Shown: positions 49,916 through 60,425 of the stretch, one piece after another | Position numbering within the stretch: the first letter of the stretch is position 1 | Layout: each line of letters opens with the position of its first letter | DNA from: Patella vulgata | Taxonomy: Eukaryota; Mollusca; Gastropoda; Patellidae | NCBI RefSeq assembly: GCF_932274485.2 | Contig: NC_065887.2 | Coordinates: 5,862,001 to 5,926,000, forward strand | Direction: 5' to 3' | Length of the DNA: 64,000 nt | Notes under the pieces: generated by a model | What the model was told of the DNA's origin: nothing | Databases searched by the model: none | Seen by the model: only the letters and a program-made list of their open reading frames with translations | Translations under genes and position numbers: made by a program

Positions 49916-50440
49916 TTACTGTGACTCTCCAGTCACATGACAAACAAGGGTTATTAAAACAGATTTTCACGGTTTAGGTAAGATCTGCGGGATTAAAATG
50001 GTTTTAGATATCACACAGTTTGTATATGGTAAGGTATCTTAAACAGTTAATTACATGTCACATATTCATATTTTTCAGTTTCCATATTAGATGCCATAGC
50101 AAATCAAAGATCATATAATAAAATAAGTCAAAAAACCCAAATATGGGAAAAGAAAGAGCTGAAGAAATGGTGATTTGAGCACCTATGATTTCTCATAGGT
50201 GTTTTTGGGGGGTGAGTGTTCAATTCTAATAGAAAAGATTGTTGTTGTGGTATTTTAGAATCTCACCATAATGTGTTTGGCACAATATAGCCCGGTTGGA
50301 GCTGATGTGACATAAACCTCGATTTCATTTTAATATTTTGAAATTTAAAATTCAGTTTAGTATAGTAAAACTGTACACGTACATGTATGTGCACAGACAG
50401 AATCTTACTTATGTCCAGATACATGTAGATATGACTATCT

Positions 50441-50768
50441 CATCTGTGGGGACCCATGGTGACCAAGTGGGTTAGACACTGGTTTGCATATTTTAAGGTC
50501 GCGGGTTTGCAGTTAGACGATGCAGTACGGGGGGCCTTACAAGGACAGCTGTCTAGTCGTTCAGATTGAACAAAAAAACGTGGTCCCGTGTACACATTGG
50601 TGTGCATGTAAAAGAGCCCCTGGCAGTTAGAATTTGATACAAGAGTAGGCCTTAGGGTCACGGTACCCGGCAAAATTTCTCTCGTGGCACACTGTATGGC
50701 ATATGCCCAACCTCATTAGCCCAGTCGAAGCTGAACAGTAGGACGCCAAACCCCATTTCATTTCATTT
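50441..50768 (+). mobile_element. SINE family A (left arm)
   Basis: GGGACCCATGGTGACCAAGT head, GGACAGCTGTCTAGTCGTTC, TGCATGTAAAAGAGCCCCTG and an AAACCCCATTTCATTTCATT tail. Mirrored at 53508-53832. Confidence 0.8.
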
Positions 50769-50927
50769 TTTTCATTTTGTCTCATCTGTGACAAAGCAAA
50801 CCAACACATTACAATACAATTTAATTAAATTAAAACTTTCGTCTATTTAAATATTGAATCGATTTAAGTCAACTAAAACATAGTATGTTTTTTTTCTCAG
50901 TTAACTACATCAGAAAGATCAAGACAG

Positions 50928-52625
50928 TTGGAAATGAAGGCCATCAAAGAATTAAAAGACAATAAAGAAATATCTATTGTACCAGCAGATAAAGGGAAAG
51001 CAACAGTGATTATGGATACAGATCAATTAGAAATAATGGTGTCCCAAACCCTGTCAGATACAACAACCTATAAAAAGTTACCTAAAGATCCAACCCAAAA
51101 ACTAGATCGGAAACTAAAAGCCACCTTAAAGATACTTAAAGAATCAGGTGAGATCGATCCTGAAACATATGAAAAGCTCAATATCCCGCACCCATCAACA
51201 CCATATGCCAAAGCTCAGGTCAAAATACATAAGAACCCGGTCAAAGTTAGATTACTGATTTGCTCTAGAGGAACTGTATTCTACAACACAGCCAGATACC
51301 TGTCAAACGCACTATCAGAATTAGGAAAGTCAGCAGAATCATACATTAAAGACAGCAAAGAACTTCGAGGTAAAATAGAGAGACAATCACAACTAGGAAA
51401 ACTGATCAGTTATGATGTAGTGGACCTATTTACCAGCATACCAATCGATGAAGCCTTAAACTGTGTGAGATCGAAAATCCAAAGTCAAACAACAAACCTC
51501 AATACCAGCATAAGTCCGGATAGTATAATGAAATTATTACAATTATGTATTACATCTACATATTTTACTTGGAAAGATGAAGTGTTTGAACAAATCCATG
51601 GGTTACCAATGGGATCACCAATAAGTCCAGTTATCACCGAAATATTTATGACAGCCTTTGAGCAAAATGCCCTGATAGTATCCCCATTCCAACCTAGTAT
51701 TTGGCTTAGGAAAGTGGACGATGTGTTTGTTGTTATGAAGGAAGAGGAAGATCACCAACTACTACTCCACCACCTCAACTCAATCCATCCCCGAATACAA
51801 TTTACAGTTGAAGAAGAAAATAATAAACAACTACCCTTTTTGGACATCCTAATTGATAGAAATGATGATAAATTAACTACAAAAGTGTATAGAAAACCGA
51901 CTCACACAGATCAATACATTAATTTCACTTCAGCCCACCCAACAACAACCAAGGCAGGAATAGTTTCGATACTTACCAGAAGAGCTCACAATATTTGCAC
52001 TGATGACAAAATTGAAGAAGAAATTGAACATATTACTGAATCTCTAACCAAAAACAACAACTACCCATTAGAATTTGTCAAAAAAGTTATTCATAGTACC
52101 ACAGAAAAACTGAACAAAGCCCCAAACGTGACAGGTAAAGAAAAGGCTCCAATTCATATCAACATTCCATTTATAGGCCCAACAAGTTACAAAATTAAAA
52201 GATTACTAACTAGATTGCAAATAGATGTAACATTTAGTGGGGGGATATCATTAAAATCACTTATCAACGCCCATGGGAGAACAAAAATACCAACAGTGGA
52301 CCCAAAGGGTATAGTTTACCAGATCCAATGCGATTGCAAATCCATTTACATAGGCGAAACATGCCGACCATTATCAGTGAGACTCAAAGAACACAAAGCA
52401 GCAACTAGACGTATGGAACCAAACAAATCTGCAGTAGCCGAACATATTATAAACAATCCTACCCATAACATAGAATGGGACAACACCAATGTGCTTACCA
52501 AAAATATTAAAGTATGGAAGAAAAGAGTTTTGTGGGAAGCATTAGAAATCCGAAGACAAAAACCAAAAATGAATAAAGACAATGGAAGAGCCATTTCTAA
52601 TGTATGGAATGAATTATTTTGTTAA
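50928..52625 (+). CDS. Penelope-like reverse transcriptase with GIY-YIG endonuclease
   Basis: A 565-codon open frame. Residues 17-29 IVPADKGKATVIM form the conserved DKG segment upstream of the RT; SYDVVDLFTSIP (161-172) is RT motif A; HGLPMGSPISP (224-234) the next motif; RKVDDVFVV (261-269) the catalytic motif C with Asp-Asp; QLPFLDILI (301-309) and VYRKPTHTDQYINF (320-333) are typical of Penelope-like elements. At the C-terminus GIVYQIQCDCKSIYIGE (461-477) with SVRLKEH is the GIY-YIG endonuclease with its cysteine pair. The family copies RNA into DNA at nicked or exposed ends and is related to telomerase RT. The frame is open with the catalytic residues in place, but the N-terminal region is shorter than usual. 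Confidence 0.95.
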   Translation: MEMKAIKELKDNKEISIVPADKGKATVIMDTDQLEIMVSQTLSDTTTYKKLPKDPTQKLDRKLKATLKILKESGEIDPETYEKLNIPHPSTPYAKAQVKIHKNPVKVRLLICSRGTVFYNTARYLSNALSELGKSAESYIKDSKELRGKIERQSQLGKLISYDVVDLFTSIPIDEALNCVRSKIQSQTTNLNTSISPDSIMKLLQLCITSTYFTWKDEVFEQIHGLPMGSPISPVITEIFMTAFEQNALIVSPFQPSIWLRKVDDVFVVMKEEEDHQLLLHHLNSIHPRIQFTVEEENNKQLPFLDILIDRNDDKLTTKVYRKPTHTDQYINFTSAHPTTTKAGIVSILTRRAHNICTDDKIEEEIEHITESLTKNNNYPLEFVKKVIHSTTEKLNKAPNVTGKEKAPIHINIPFIGPTSYKIKRLLTRLQIDVTFSGGISLKSLINAHGRTKIPTVDPKGIVYQIQCDCKSIYIGETCRPLSVRLKEHKAATRRMEPNKSAVAEHIINNPTHNIEWDNTNVLTKNIKVWKKRVLWEALEIRRQKPKMNKDNGRAISNVWNELFC

Positions 52626-53171
52626 GCAAGTTATTATCTATTATTGGAACTATTTATAAGTATTATGCAATAGGATACCATAAGTATCAATTATCAGTGA
52701 AGTAAAATTAAAATAATTTTTATCAGTGGAGTGGATCTATAAGTTATTATTCGTATCAGTGGAGTGGAAATTAAAAATTTTATTTATCAGTGGAACTATT
52801 ATTTATAAGGGCTACTATAACTTATTTATTTGTTCTATTGGAACAATAATTAAAACATTTTCTATATAATAATATCGTAAATGTATGAGCAAGAGGGGGT
52901 GGGTTTAACCTAACTAATTATGCATAATGTATTGAAATTAGTCATATTAAATATTTGATGGTGTGGTTAATGGGTTTTGATTGCATTTTAGCTTAGGCGG
53001 TGGCTTCAATCCCCACTTTTAACACCTTAAATTGAAGAAAAATGGTAAAGCCATACTCAAAGGGAAATGTTTGTTGTTATAGTCTTAATTAATGTTATGT
53101 TTTTATTGTTAAATGGTTCTTACTCATGGATGTACTATAAATGTAGAGTTGTTATTCATTATTGATCATTG

Positions 53172-53206
53172 CTTGATAAAGATACCTGTAAGAGTATTGA
53201 AACGTT
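53172..53206 (+). ncRNA. Hammerhead-ribozyme-like motif in the Penelope-like 3' region
   Basis: TTGATAA, then ATAC-CTGTAAGA-GTAT (a possible 4 bp stem II), then TTGAAACG, resembles the CTGATGA...GAAAC core of the hammerhead motifs known from Penelope-like elements. The first core box differs from consensus at two positions, so activity is doubtful. Confidence 0.4.
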
Positions 53207-53507
53207 GCATGTAATAAACCAAGAAGTAGTAAATCCATAAAGTTGTGTTATTATGAATATTATACCTCTACTTCTAAATGTCATTCAAAGTACATTTTAC
53301 CTGATTATCAAGCTCTGTGAGAAAAAGTTTCCATAATATGAATAGCCATTTCCAACTGTCTTGATCTTTCTGATGTAGTTAACTGAGAAAAAAAACATAC
53401 TATGTTTTAGTTGACTTAAATCGATTCAATATTTAAATAGACGAAAGTTTTAATTTAATTAAATTGTATTGTAATGTGTTGGTTTGCTTTGTCACAGATG
53501 AGACAAA

Positions 53508-53832
53508 ATGAAAAAAATGAAATGAAATAGGGTTTGGCGTCCTACTGTTCAGCTTCGACTGGGCTAATGAGGTTGGGCATATGCCATACAGTGTGCCACG
53601 AGAGAAATTTTGCCGGGTACCGTGACCCTAAGGCCTACTCTTGTATCAAATTCTAACTGCCAGGGGCTCTTTTACATGCACACCAATGTGTACACGGGAC
53701 CACGTTTTTTTGTTCAATCTGAACGACTAGACAGCTGTCCTTGTAAGGCCCCCCGTACTGCATCGTCTAACTGCAAACCCGCGACCTTAAAATATGCAAA
53801 CCAGTGTCTAACCCACTTGGTCACCATGGGTC
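53508..53832 (-). mobile_element. SINE family A (right arm, mirror of 50441-50768)
   Basis: Same sequence as the left-arm copy in reverse complement; AATAGGGTTTGGCGTCC differs by single bases. Confidence 0.8.
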
Positions 53833-54483
53833 CCCACAGATGAGATAGTCATATCTACATGTATCTGGACATAAGTAAGATTCTGTCTGTGCACATACAT
53901 GTACGTGTACAGTTTTACTATACTAAACTGAATTTTAAATTTCAAAATATTAAAATGAAATCGAGGTTTATGTCACATCAGCTCCAACCGGGCTATATTG
54001 TGCCAAACACATTATGGTGAGATTCTAAAATACCACAACAACAATCTTTTCTATTAGAATTGAACACTCACCCCCCAAAAACACCTATGAGAAATCATAG
54101 GTGCTCAAATCACCATTTCTTCAGCTCTTTCTTTTCCCATATTTGGGTTTTTTGACTTATTTTATTATATGATCTTTGATTTGCTATGGCATCTAATATG
54201 GAAACTGAAAAATATGAATATGTGACATGTAATTAACTGTTTAAGATACCTTACCATATACAAACTGTGTGATATCTAAAACCATTTTAATCCCGCAGAT
54301 CTTACCTAAACCGTGAAAATCTGTTTTAATAACCCTTGTTTGTCATGTGACTGGAGAGTCACAGTAATAAAAAGAGAGCCATGTGGCTTAGTGTGTAAGG
54401 CACTGGCTTGGTACCCGGGAGGTTGCGGGTTCGCTCCCAGTGTTGACCGAGAAAGCTCATTTGAATTTTTCAGCATGGATTCC

Positions 54484-54852
54484 ATGCCTAGTCGTCATGG
54501 TGGCTAAGTGGGTAAGACGCTGGCTCGCTAGCCTGGAGGTCGGGTGTTCGATCCCTGCATTGGCCGAGAAAGTTCACCCAGATTTCCCGGCGTGGTTCCC
54601 CCTTGTCAGTGATGCAGGACGGAGGGCCTGACAAGGACAGCTGTCTAGTCATTCGGATGAAATGAAAAAACGAGGTCCCGTGTACACGTTGGCGTGCACG
54701 TAAAAGATCCCTTGACAGTTGGAATTCGATACACCGCAGTGCCGCTGTCCGGGCAAAATTTCCCTCATAGCACACTGTGTGGTGTATGCCTGTCTTCATT
54801 AGCCCAGTTCGGAGCAAAACAGTAGGACGTTAAACCCCATTTCATTTCATTT
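54484..54852 (+). mobile_element. SINE family A (right arm, mirror of 49433-49790)
   Basis: GGTGGCTAAGTGGGTAAGAC head, GGTCGGGTGTTCGATCCC B-box-like motif and CCCCATTTCATTTCATTT tail; the head is intact. Confidence 0.85.
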
Positions 54853-55518
54853 CTAGTCGTTTCAATGGAACACAAAACCTGAGGTCCCATTGGCGTGCAT
54901 TTAAGCCGATAGTATGGTAGTTGGAATTTGTTGGCTGTAGCACCCGTGTCACAGTTCGACTGCTAGTTTGCGATACCCACTCGATATGAATGAGTGGTGA
55001 TTGGCTAATGAATTCTAAAATCAGACGAATGCTTCGGCGAAGCGGACACACCACTCAAATACAATTCGGCCAAATATATCAAACATGTTTGATTCGGGCG
55101 TATGTCAGTGGATAAACTAGGTGAAGTTTAGCGCCAATTGATTCAGCCAAATCCTTTGGCTAGTTTATCCAGCACTGACGATTTAAGTTTGTACTTTCTT
55201 TATATGCAAATATCACATTTGAAAGAGGCTGTAAGCCTACTTTCTTTATATGCAAATATCTTATTTGAAATAGGCCATTATTATGTGATTCCCCACTTGA
55301 ATGTGACTAGGAATAGGGTCGCCTGTCCAGCCGTGTGGGTTTTCTCCGGGTCCTCCGGTTTCCTCCCTTTGCTAAATACCCCTAGGGTGTATTCGAAACA
55401 GTGTTCCGGTGCAGAGAACGGACGAAGAATGGGTTCTTGTCGGACTTGAGCAGTCTGGAATGCGTTCACGAACTACCTTCACGAACTACCTCATAGCTGG
55501 TGTGAAGGAGAACAAACA

Positions 55519-56065
55519 TGGTCGACGTATCGATAACTGCTGAGAAAACAGCATCATGGGTGCATTTATTAATTTAAAAGTTTAATACCGTTCGAAAATT
55601 GGATGTAGTATGTGGCCAGTATAACATCAAGTAAGTTAGGTTGCCAGGCAACGAAACATGCCCACAGCAGTTTAATCGTTTGCGCAGTCAACAGGGATTG
55701 TCGCATGTTCATTCTTTTGTAGGTAATGTGGGCATTTACAAGAAAATTTCATACAAGATTATAATTTTCGTCGTTTGTGGTTTTACAAAGGTCGACGCAT
55801 CGATAACTGCTGAGAAAACAGCATCATGGGTGCATTTATTAATTTAGAAGTTTAATACCGTTCGAAAATTGGATGTAGTATGTGGCCAGTATAACATGAA
55901 GTAAGTTAGGTTGCTAGGCAACGAAACATATGCCCACAGCAGTTTAATCGTTTGCGCAGTCAACAGGGATTGTCGCATATTCATTCTTTTGTAGGTAATG
56001 TGGGCATTTACAAGAAAATTTCATACAAGATTATAATTTTCGTCGTTTGTGGGTTTACAAAGGTT
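55519..56065. repeat. Tandem duplication, unit about 272 bp
   Basis: GGTCGACG[TC]ATCGATAAC starts two units (55521 and 55791) that share GAAAACAGCATCATGGGTGC, TATGTGGCCAGTATAACAT and GCAGTCAACAGGGATTGTCG. The right arm of the palindrome ends inside the first unit. Confidence 0.9.
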
Positions 56066-56450
56066 CTACAAACTGAAACAAGGGCCTTAATTGTTGAAAT
56101 TTGACAGATGTTTTTGTTTTGTGTTTTACTAATTTAAATAATGCATACAATTTTCATACAAATCGGATGATAATTTTGTTGTTCGTGCGTTCACAAGGTT
56201 CGAAAAAGTGAAACAAGGGCCACAACTCTAGACATAATTCACAGAAATCGCAGAAATTTAATAGACGTCTTCGTTTCACTAATTTAAAAGATTCAAATGA
56301 ATTTCACAAAGTGAAACAAGGGCCATAACTCCAGAAGAAACTAACAGAAATTATTGAAATTAAATAGGATTCATCTCATTAAAATAAACAACATATCAAT
56401 TTTAAAATAATCAGTTCTGTAGACGACGGACAAACCTACGGACGAGGGCG
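56066..56450. repeat. Satellite-like repeat with GGGCC-A-AACTC phrases
   Basis: AAGTGAAACAAGGGCCATAA and close variants occur three times, followed by ACGACGGACAAACCTACGGA. It belongs to the same broad type as the 47 kb array. Confidence 0.6.
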
Positions 56451-56639
56451 TATCAAAAGGTGATGTCATCGTCATCCAAAGAATTGAAAAGGAGTAAAAC
56501 GGTGTCATAATTTATCAAAATTATGCTTAATAGCGAAGTAAATACTAAACAAGTTATCGTAACAGATTGTATAAATTTAATTCATCTTGTTACCATGGAT
56601 ACCGTTGTCTCATGTTCGAGACTCATGAAAGTGTTTTCA

Positions 56640-56755
56640 TGTTCTTCAGCCGTTCTCGAACCTGCGCAAACACTGTTTCTAATACACTCCTACGGTACGC
56701 GCAAGCAAATCATTCAAATAAAATTGAACAATATTAGCCTCGAAATTACCTAGCG
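56640..56755 (+). mobile_element. Decayed SINE family B 3' end
   Basis: TACGCGCAAGCAAATCATTC, AAATAAAATTGAACAATATT and CGAAATTACCTAG recall the B 3' end. Confidence 0.5.
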
Positions 56756-56819
56756 CCAGTAAGTATAAAGGATCTATCCGACAAACACTAACAACAACTC
56801 TAGGTTGATTACATGTCAT

Positions 56820-56945
56820 TTGGGACTCACGTCATTGGGACTCGCGTCATTTGGGACTCAAAAAAATATGACCACGACATTTGGGACTCCAGTATACGAC
56901 GTTTGGGACTTTGGTATACGTCGTTTGGGACTCGGGATAATTTAT
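56820..56945. repeat. Short irregular repeat of TTTGGGACTC
   Basis: TCATTTGGGACTC or CGTTTGGGACT recurs seven times, with alternating GTATACGTCG / ATACGACG spacers. Confidence 0.8.
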
Positions 56946-57601
56946 TAGAAATAGGCCAATTCAAACAAAACACGAAAGAAAATATTTATTAACATGAAAC
57001 ACGTGGTTAGTAAAAGGCTCAACCAAACGATAAAACATTAGTTGCACTTACGGTTCTTTGATAATCATCGTTTCTCATAAAAGTTTTATATTTATTTAAA
57101 ACGAATAATATGCTGATGAATTTATTTGAAAATGACCTACACAAAAAACAAAATAAATATTTACACGACATGCAATCTTTTTTTACAAGCCCCTAGAAAT
57201 TGTTAACGATAATCCGTGAGCTGCACGTTGACATGCTTGTCGTAGGTGGTAATACCAATTGATAAATTAGTGCGTACAAGGCAAAGTTTTTTTGTGGAAA
57301 ATATAAGAAATGGCAACGATCAAAGCGGGATAATTAAAGCTGATTTACTGATAATCCCAATGTTATTACAGTATGTTCAAAGAAACCTAACGGTTCTTTG
57401 GTGGATGAGGTAAAATGTGAGTTGTCAATCATCGAGAATGGCGGCCGTGTGTTGATTGCAGTTATACCGTTTCACGAAAAAACATTAGCAGTGGTCGGTC
57501 AATCAAGCTCGTTTACTATTTATAACGCAAATTTTTCGTTTCGGTTAAAACAAAATATACGTCCATTTTAATTGGCCGAAGGATGTGTGACTAATAGAAA
57601 T
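56946..57601. other. Intergenic DNA before a possible first exon
   Basis: No supported gene or repeat. It becomes less AT-rich toward 57400-57600. Confidence 0.4.
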
Positions 57602-57649
57602 ATGGCGGGCGGACAAACTGACCAAACAGTATATTTCGAGGTATTTGAG
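57602..57649 (+). CDS. Candidate first coding exon, unknown protein
   Basis: ATGGCGGGCGGACAA opens a frame MAGGQTDQTVYFEVFE, which ends exactly at a GTAAGC donor in phase 0. A TTTTAG acceptor at 57727-57732 would add 41 residues (starting DTASTPVSPELQCLF) before a TAA at 57856. I do not recognise the protein and the true partners may lie elsewhere. Confidence 0.3.
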
Positions 57650-57859
57650 GTAAGCTAATTTAATATTATATCATAACTGCATGTGCATACTTGTGTTTCT
57701 GTGTGATTAAATATTCAAAAAATCATTTTTAGGATACAGCCTCGACACCAGTCAGCCCTGAATTGCAATGTTTGTTTTGTGTTCTGGGCGCCATTTTGAA
57801 GAAAACTGACATGACCTATATAATACAATCCAGCGATAGTGCAGTCAATTTCCTTTAAA

Positions 57860-59742
57860 AGGGAATCCGAATTTGTTAATTTTCTGCAATATCACTTCGG
57901 TGGTAGCGGACGTTAAATAAAGCTATTTCACGTACAAAGACCTACAATAAAATCCAGGTGAATTGGGAAAAATATTCATGTATTTTCTTGATGAAGAGTA
58001 GCTATTTCAATTTGTAAATGCCCAGTCATCTTAGACAAATAATAATTCCAACTTCAAATCAGTTGTATTTATTCAAATCATACTATGAATAATTGTATTT
58101 TTCCACTTGCATAATAATAAAAACTTGACTTTTATTATTTTATTTCTTCAGGCCAAGAACATGGAAAATTGGTAATTGCCTTGTATCACTGCTAACTATA
58201 AGGCACAGGGAGCCTTGGGCAGAAATGATAATAATATGGTTCTCAGATATGTTACTGTGTACAGACTGAACAAAAAATATATATACACTTGCTATTACAT
58301 GTACATTATATCATTGGCAATAATAAGATCCAATTTTAGTTTTTAGTTACACACTGTTAACCACCAATAGATGAAAATAAATCATAAAATGTATTCAGCT
58401 CGACGTAAGACTTAAATAAAAAGATACAGTTGGTTTAACTTGAATAGAAGTTTTAATTATCTATGCTGCATATATGCATATATCACCTTGCAGCTGAATC
58501 ACATTACATATCTTTTTAGTTGATGTTCATATCGTCTTACGTATTTGTCAACATCAATGTGACCTTGTTCTATGTCACATTAGCCTATTCACACTTGTTA
58601 CCACGAATTTACTCACCACACCCTCGCATAGTTATGAATTTATTGTTTCACTTGACTAAAGAAACATTTTGTAGGAATGTATGCTTTTATAGATTGGACA
58701 CTTGTTTGCAATATCATTGTCGGTGGAAACTGGCACTATACCTAAAGAATGACTGAACAAATAGCGGAGACGGGGTTTCAGCCGGCTGATTTAAATTATT
58801 TCTTTAAATACAGTAAAGCTTGAAATATGTCAGTTTTCCCTCTTTAGAATGTTTTTGTAAATAAGTTTTTATTGTAGTTTCCGTGGCGTATTCCCAATAA
58901 GCGTTAGAAACAAAGATATACACCCTTAATCCCGGTGCCGATAAATGTTGGGTTGTGTGGAACATGCTAACAAATCTCAGGTACGATATATGTTTGATTC
59001 TGGTTGAGAACAGCATGAGAGCAACATGATTGTTTTCATTGGAGATGAGACGCAAATATTCAAAGGGGTCAGACAAACTCTAAACCAACCGCGTTCCCTT
59101 CACTGAGTCCCTTCAAAGGAGGCCCTGTCTGTCTACCTGTGGAATAACATGCATTTGTATCTGTTAAATTTGTGTGGTAGACAGATTGATATTATTTATA
59201 TAACGTCTTACCCCAAACAAATTGCAAAAGAAACCATGAAGTTTCTGAGAGCGATATTTCGTAATTAGTGTGCTTTAATGGTGGGAGAATAAATAATTAA
59301 ATTTTTCAAATACAAACTGGTCATATATAAAATAGCATTTTCTGACAAGACCAGCGATAATCTCGTAAGATATGACTTTTACTATGTCTATTAAATGGTT
59401 TTCGACGTCTCTTCAAGGTCACCGTCTTGCGCCAAAGTCGTGAAACGCACCGTCGGGGGATTTGTTGGGGCCTGTCTCCCCCAGAAAAATTTCTAGAAAT
59501 TTCAAGTCGGTCTTGCCTGGCCGTGAATACGGCAACCTGAAAGTGGTCGATTTTAATGTAGACATCTGAACTCCAATCAACAAATCAATCAACCAGGCTG
59601 TTGTCGTTGCATTCACATGACACCAGACGTGTCACCGATGAAACAAATATGCCTGAAACAAATGTCGCTGTTAGTGCGACCCATTTGTGACAATTTCAAG
59701 GTCCCAAATAATAGTCCTTTTTTACTATTAATAGTAATTCAA
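57860..59742. other. AT-rich stretch without recognised genes
   Basis: I see no domain-bearing frame. A phrase at 59665-59715 (GTGCGACCCATTTGTGACAA, AAGGTCCCAAATAA) matches the right part of repeat M2 near 15495-15530. Confidence 0.4.
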
Positions 59743-60030
59743 TCAGTAAGTGCTATTTACCTTATAATAGTCGTCTTGGCTTTTACCCGACATTACACAA
59801 AACACCAATGGTAACTGTCGGGTGGTCTCTCCAGTCTTAATGAAGGCGTGTATGGAAAACAGCTGAGACCATGGCTTGTTCACCACCCGAAAAGTTGCAT
59901 CCATATACCAAGTTTTTGCGCGTGCGGGTAGTTGCATCTGTCTATCAGTACAAAAAATGTGATGGCGCCTTTCCCCAACTTTTACTCTTTATTGATAAAA
60001 TCCCGGTGCACTATGATCGTGAAATCTTCG
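59743..60030 (-). pseudogene. MULE-type transposase fragment
   Basis: On the - strand the frame reads RRHHIFCTDRQMQLPARAKT, WYMDATFRVVNKPWSQLFSI and HAFIKTGETTRQLPLVFCVM before SGK. The 'TW-DGTF---P--Q-F-IH' pattern with the first catalytic Asp marks a MULE transposase domain as found in mollusc genomes. It stops at NSTY and upstream at a TAG, so only about 90 residues remain. Confidence 0.7.
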
Positions 60031-60425
60031 TCAAGCTAAAACAAAAAATAAATAAAAAAGTACATTTAAGTACATGTTAATAAATAAATAAAATTGTACA
60101 TTTAATTACATGTTAATAAATTCTTATATACATGGGTATTTAATTGCATGAGTACTTACGCCTGACGACACGTCAGTGGGATCTTTTGGTCGCAGAGTCT
60201 GTCGGGTTCTTTATAGCGACCTTACAAGTGCTGCAATGGGTGGTCTGCTATGAATGGGTTCTTCTGCAGAACCGACACTGGATAAAACTCTCTCCGCTAT
60301 TGAGGAACATGCCTTGGTAAAAACATTTCCTTTGGCTTCATGCTTTGCCTGTAATGATAAGATAAAACATATTAAACTACAAATATATTATTGGTTTATT
60401 TATATTTTATTTATTTATTTATATA

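Larger units (their letters stand above)
48649..50936 (+). repeat. Left arm of a 7 kb palindrome
   Basis: This 2,288 bp is repeated in reverse complement at 53347-55632. Several short reading frames of 60-109 codons are translated identically in both arms, and only isolated differences are seen (for example AAATGGGGGGTTCAC versus AAGTGGGGAATCAC). It contains a SINE B scrap (48895-49000), a SINE A copy (49433-49790), a SINE A head (49800-49915), a SINE tail (50270-50345) and another SINE A (50441-50768). The last 36 bp are the start of the Penelope-like coding region. Confidence 0.93.
50901..53225 (+). mobile_element. Penelope-like retroelement, 5'-truncated
   Basis: Element sequence can be recognised from 50901 (LTTSERSRQLE in frame with the large ORF, just after a TTTTTCTCAG acceptor-like motif). 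It runs through the RT-endonuclease frame and a 3' UTR with a tandem TATCAGTGGAGTGGA repeat (about 52690-52810), a hammerhead-like motif near 53172-53206 and AATAAA near 53213. The exact 3' end is uncertain. Complete elements of the family usually encode a longer N-terminus, which is missing or lies in an unrecognised upstream exon; some Penelope-like elements are known to keep introns. Confidence 0.85.
53347..55632 (-). repeat. Right arm of the 7 kb palindrome
   Basis: Reverse complement of 48649-50936 with few differences. It begins with 36 bp that are the inverted start of the Penelope-like coding region (CATTTCCAACTGTCTTGATC). It contains mirrored SINE copies at 53508-53832, 53945-54010, 54365-54475, 54484-54852 and 55288-55390. 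Its outer end lies within a 272 bp tandem repeat that continues to about 56065. Confidence 0.93.

Noticed and set aside
50901-55632. The whole palindrome as one DNA transposon with 2.3 kb ends
   Set aside because: The arms are made of ordinary SINE pieces, no target duplication is visible at 48649/55632, and the central gene is a retroelement cut by one arm's junction.
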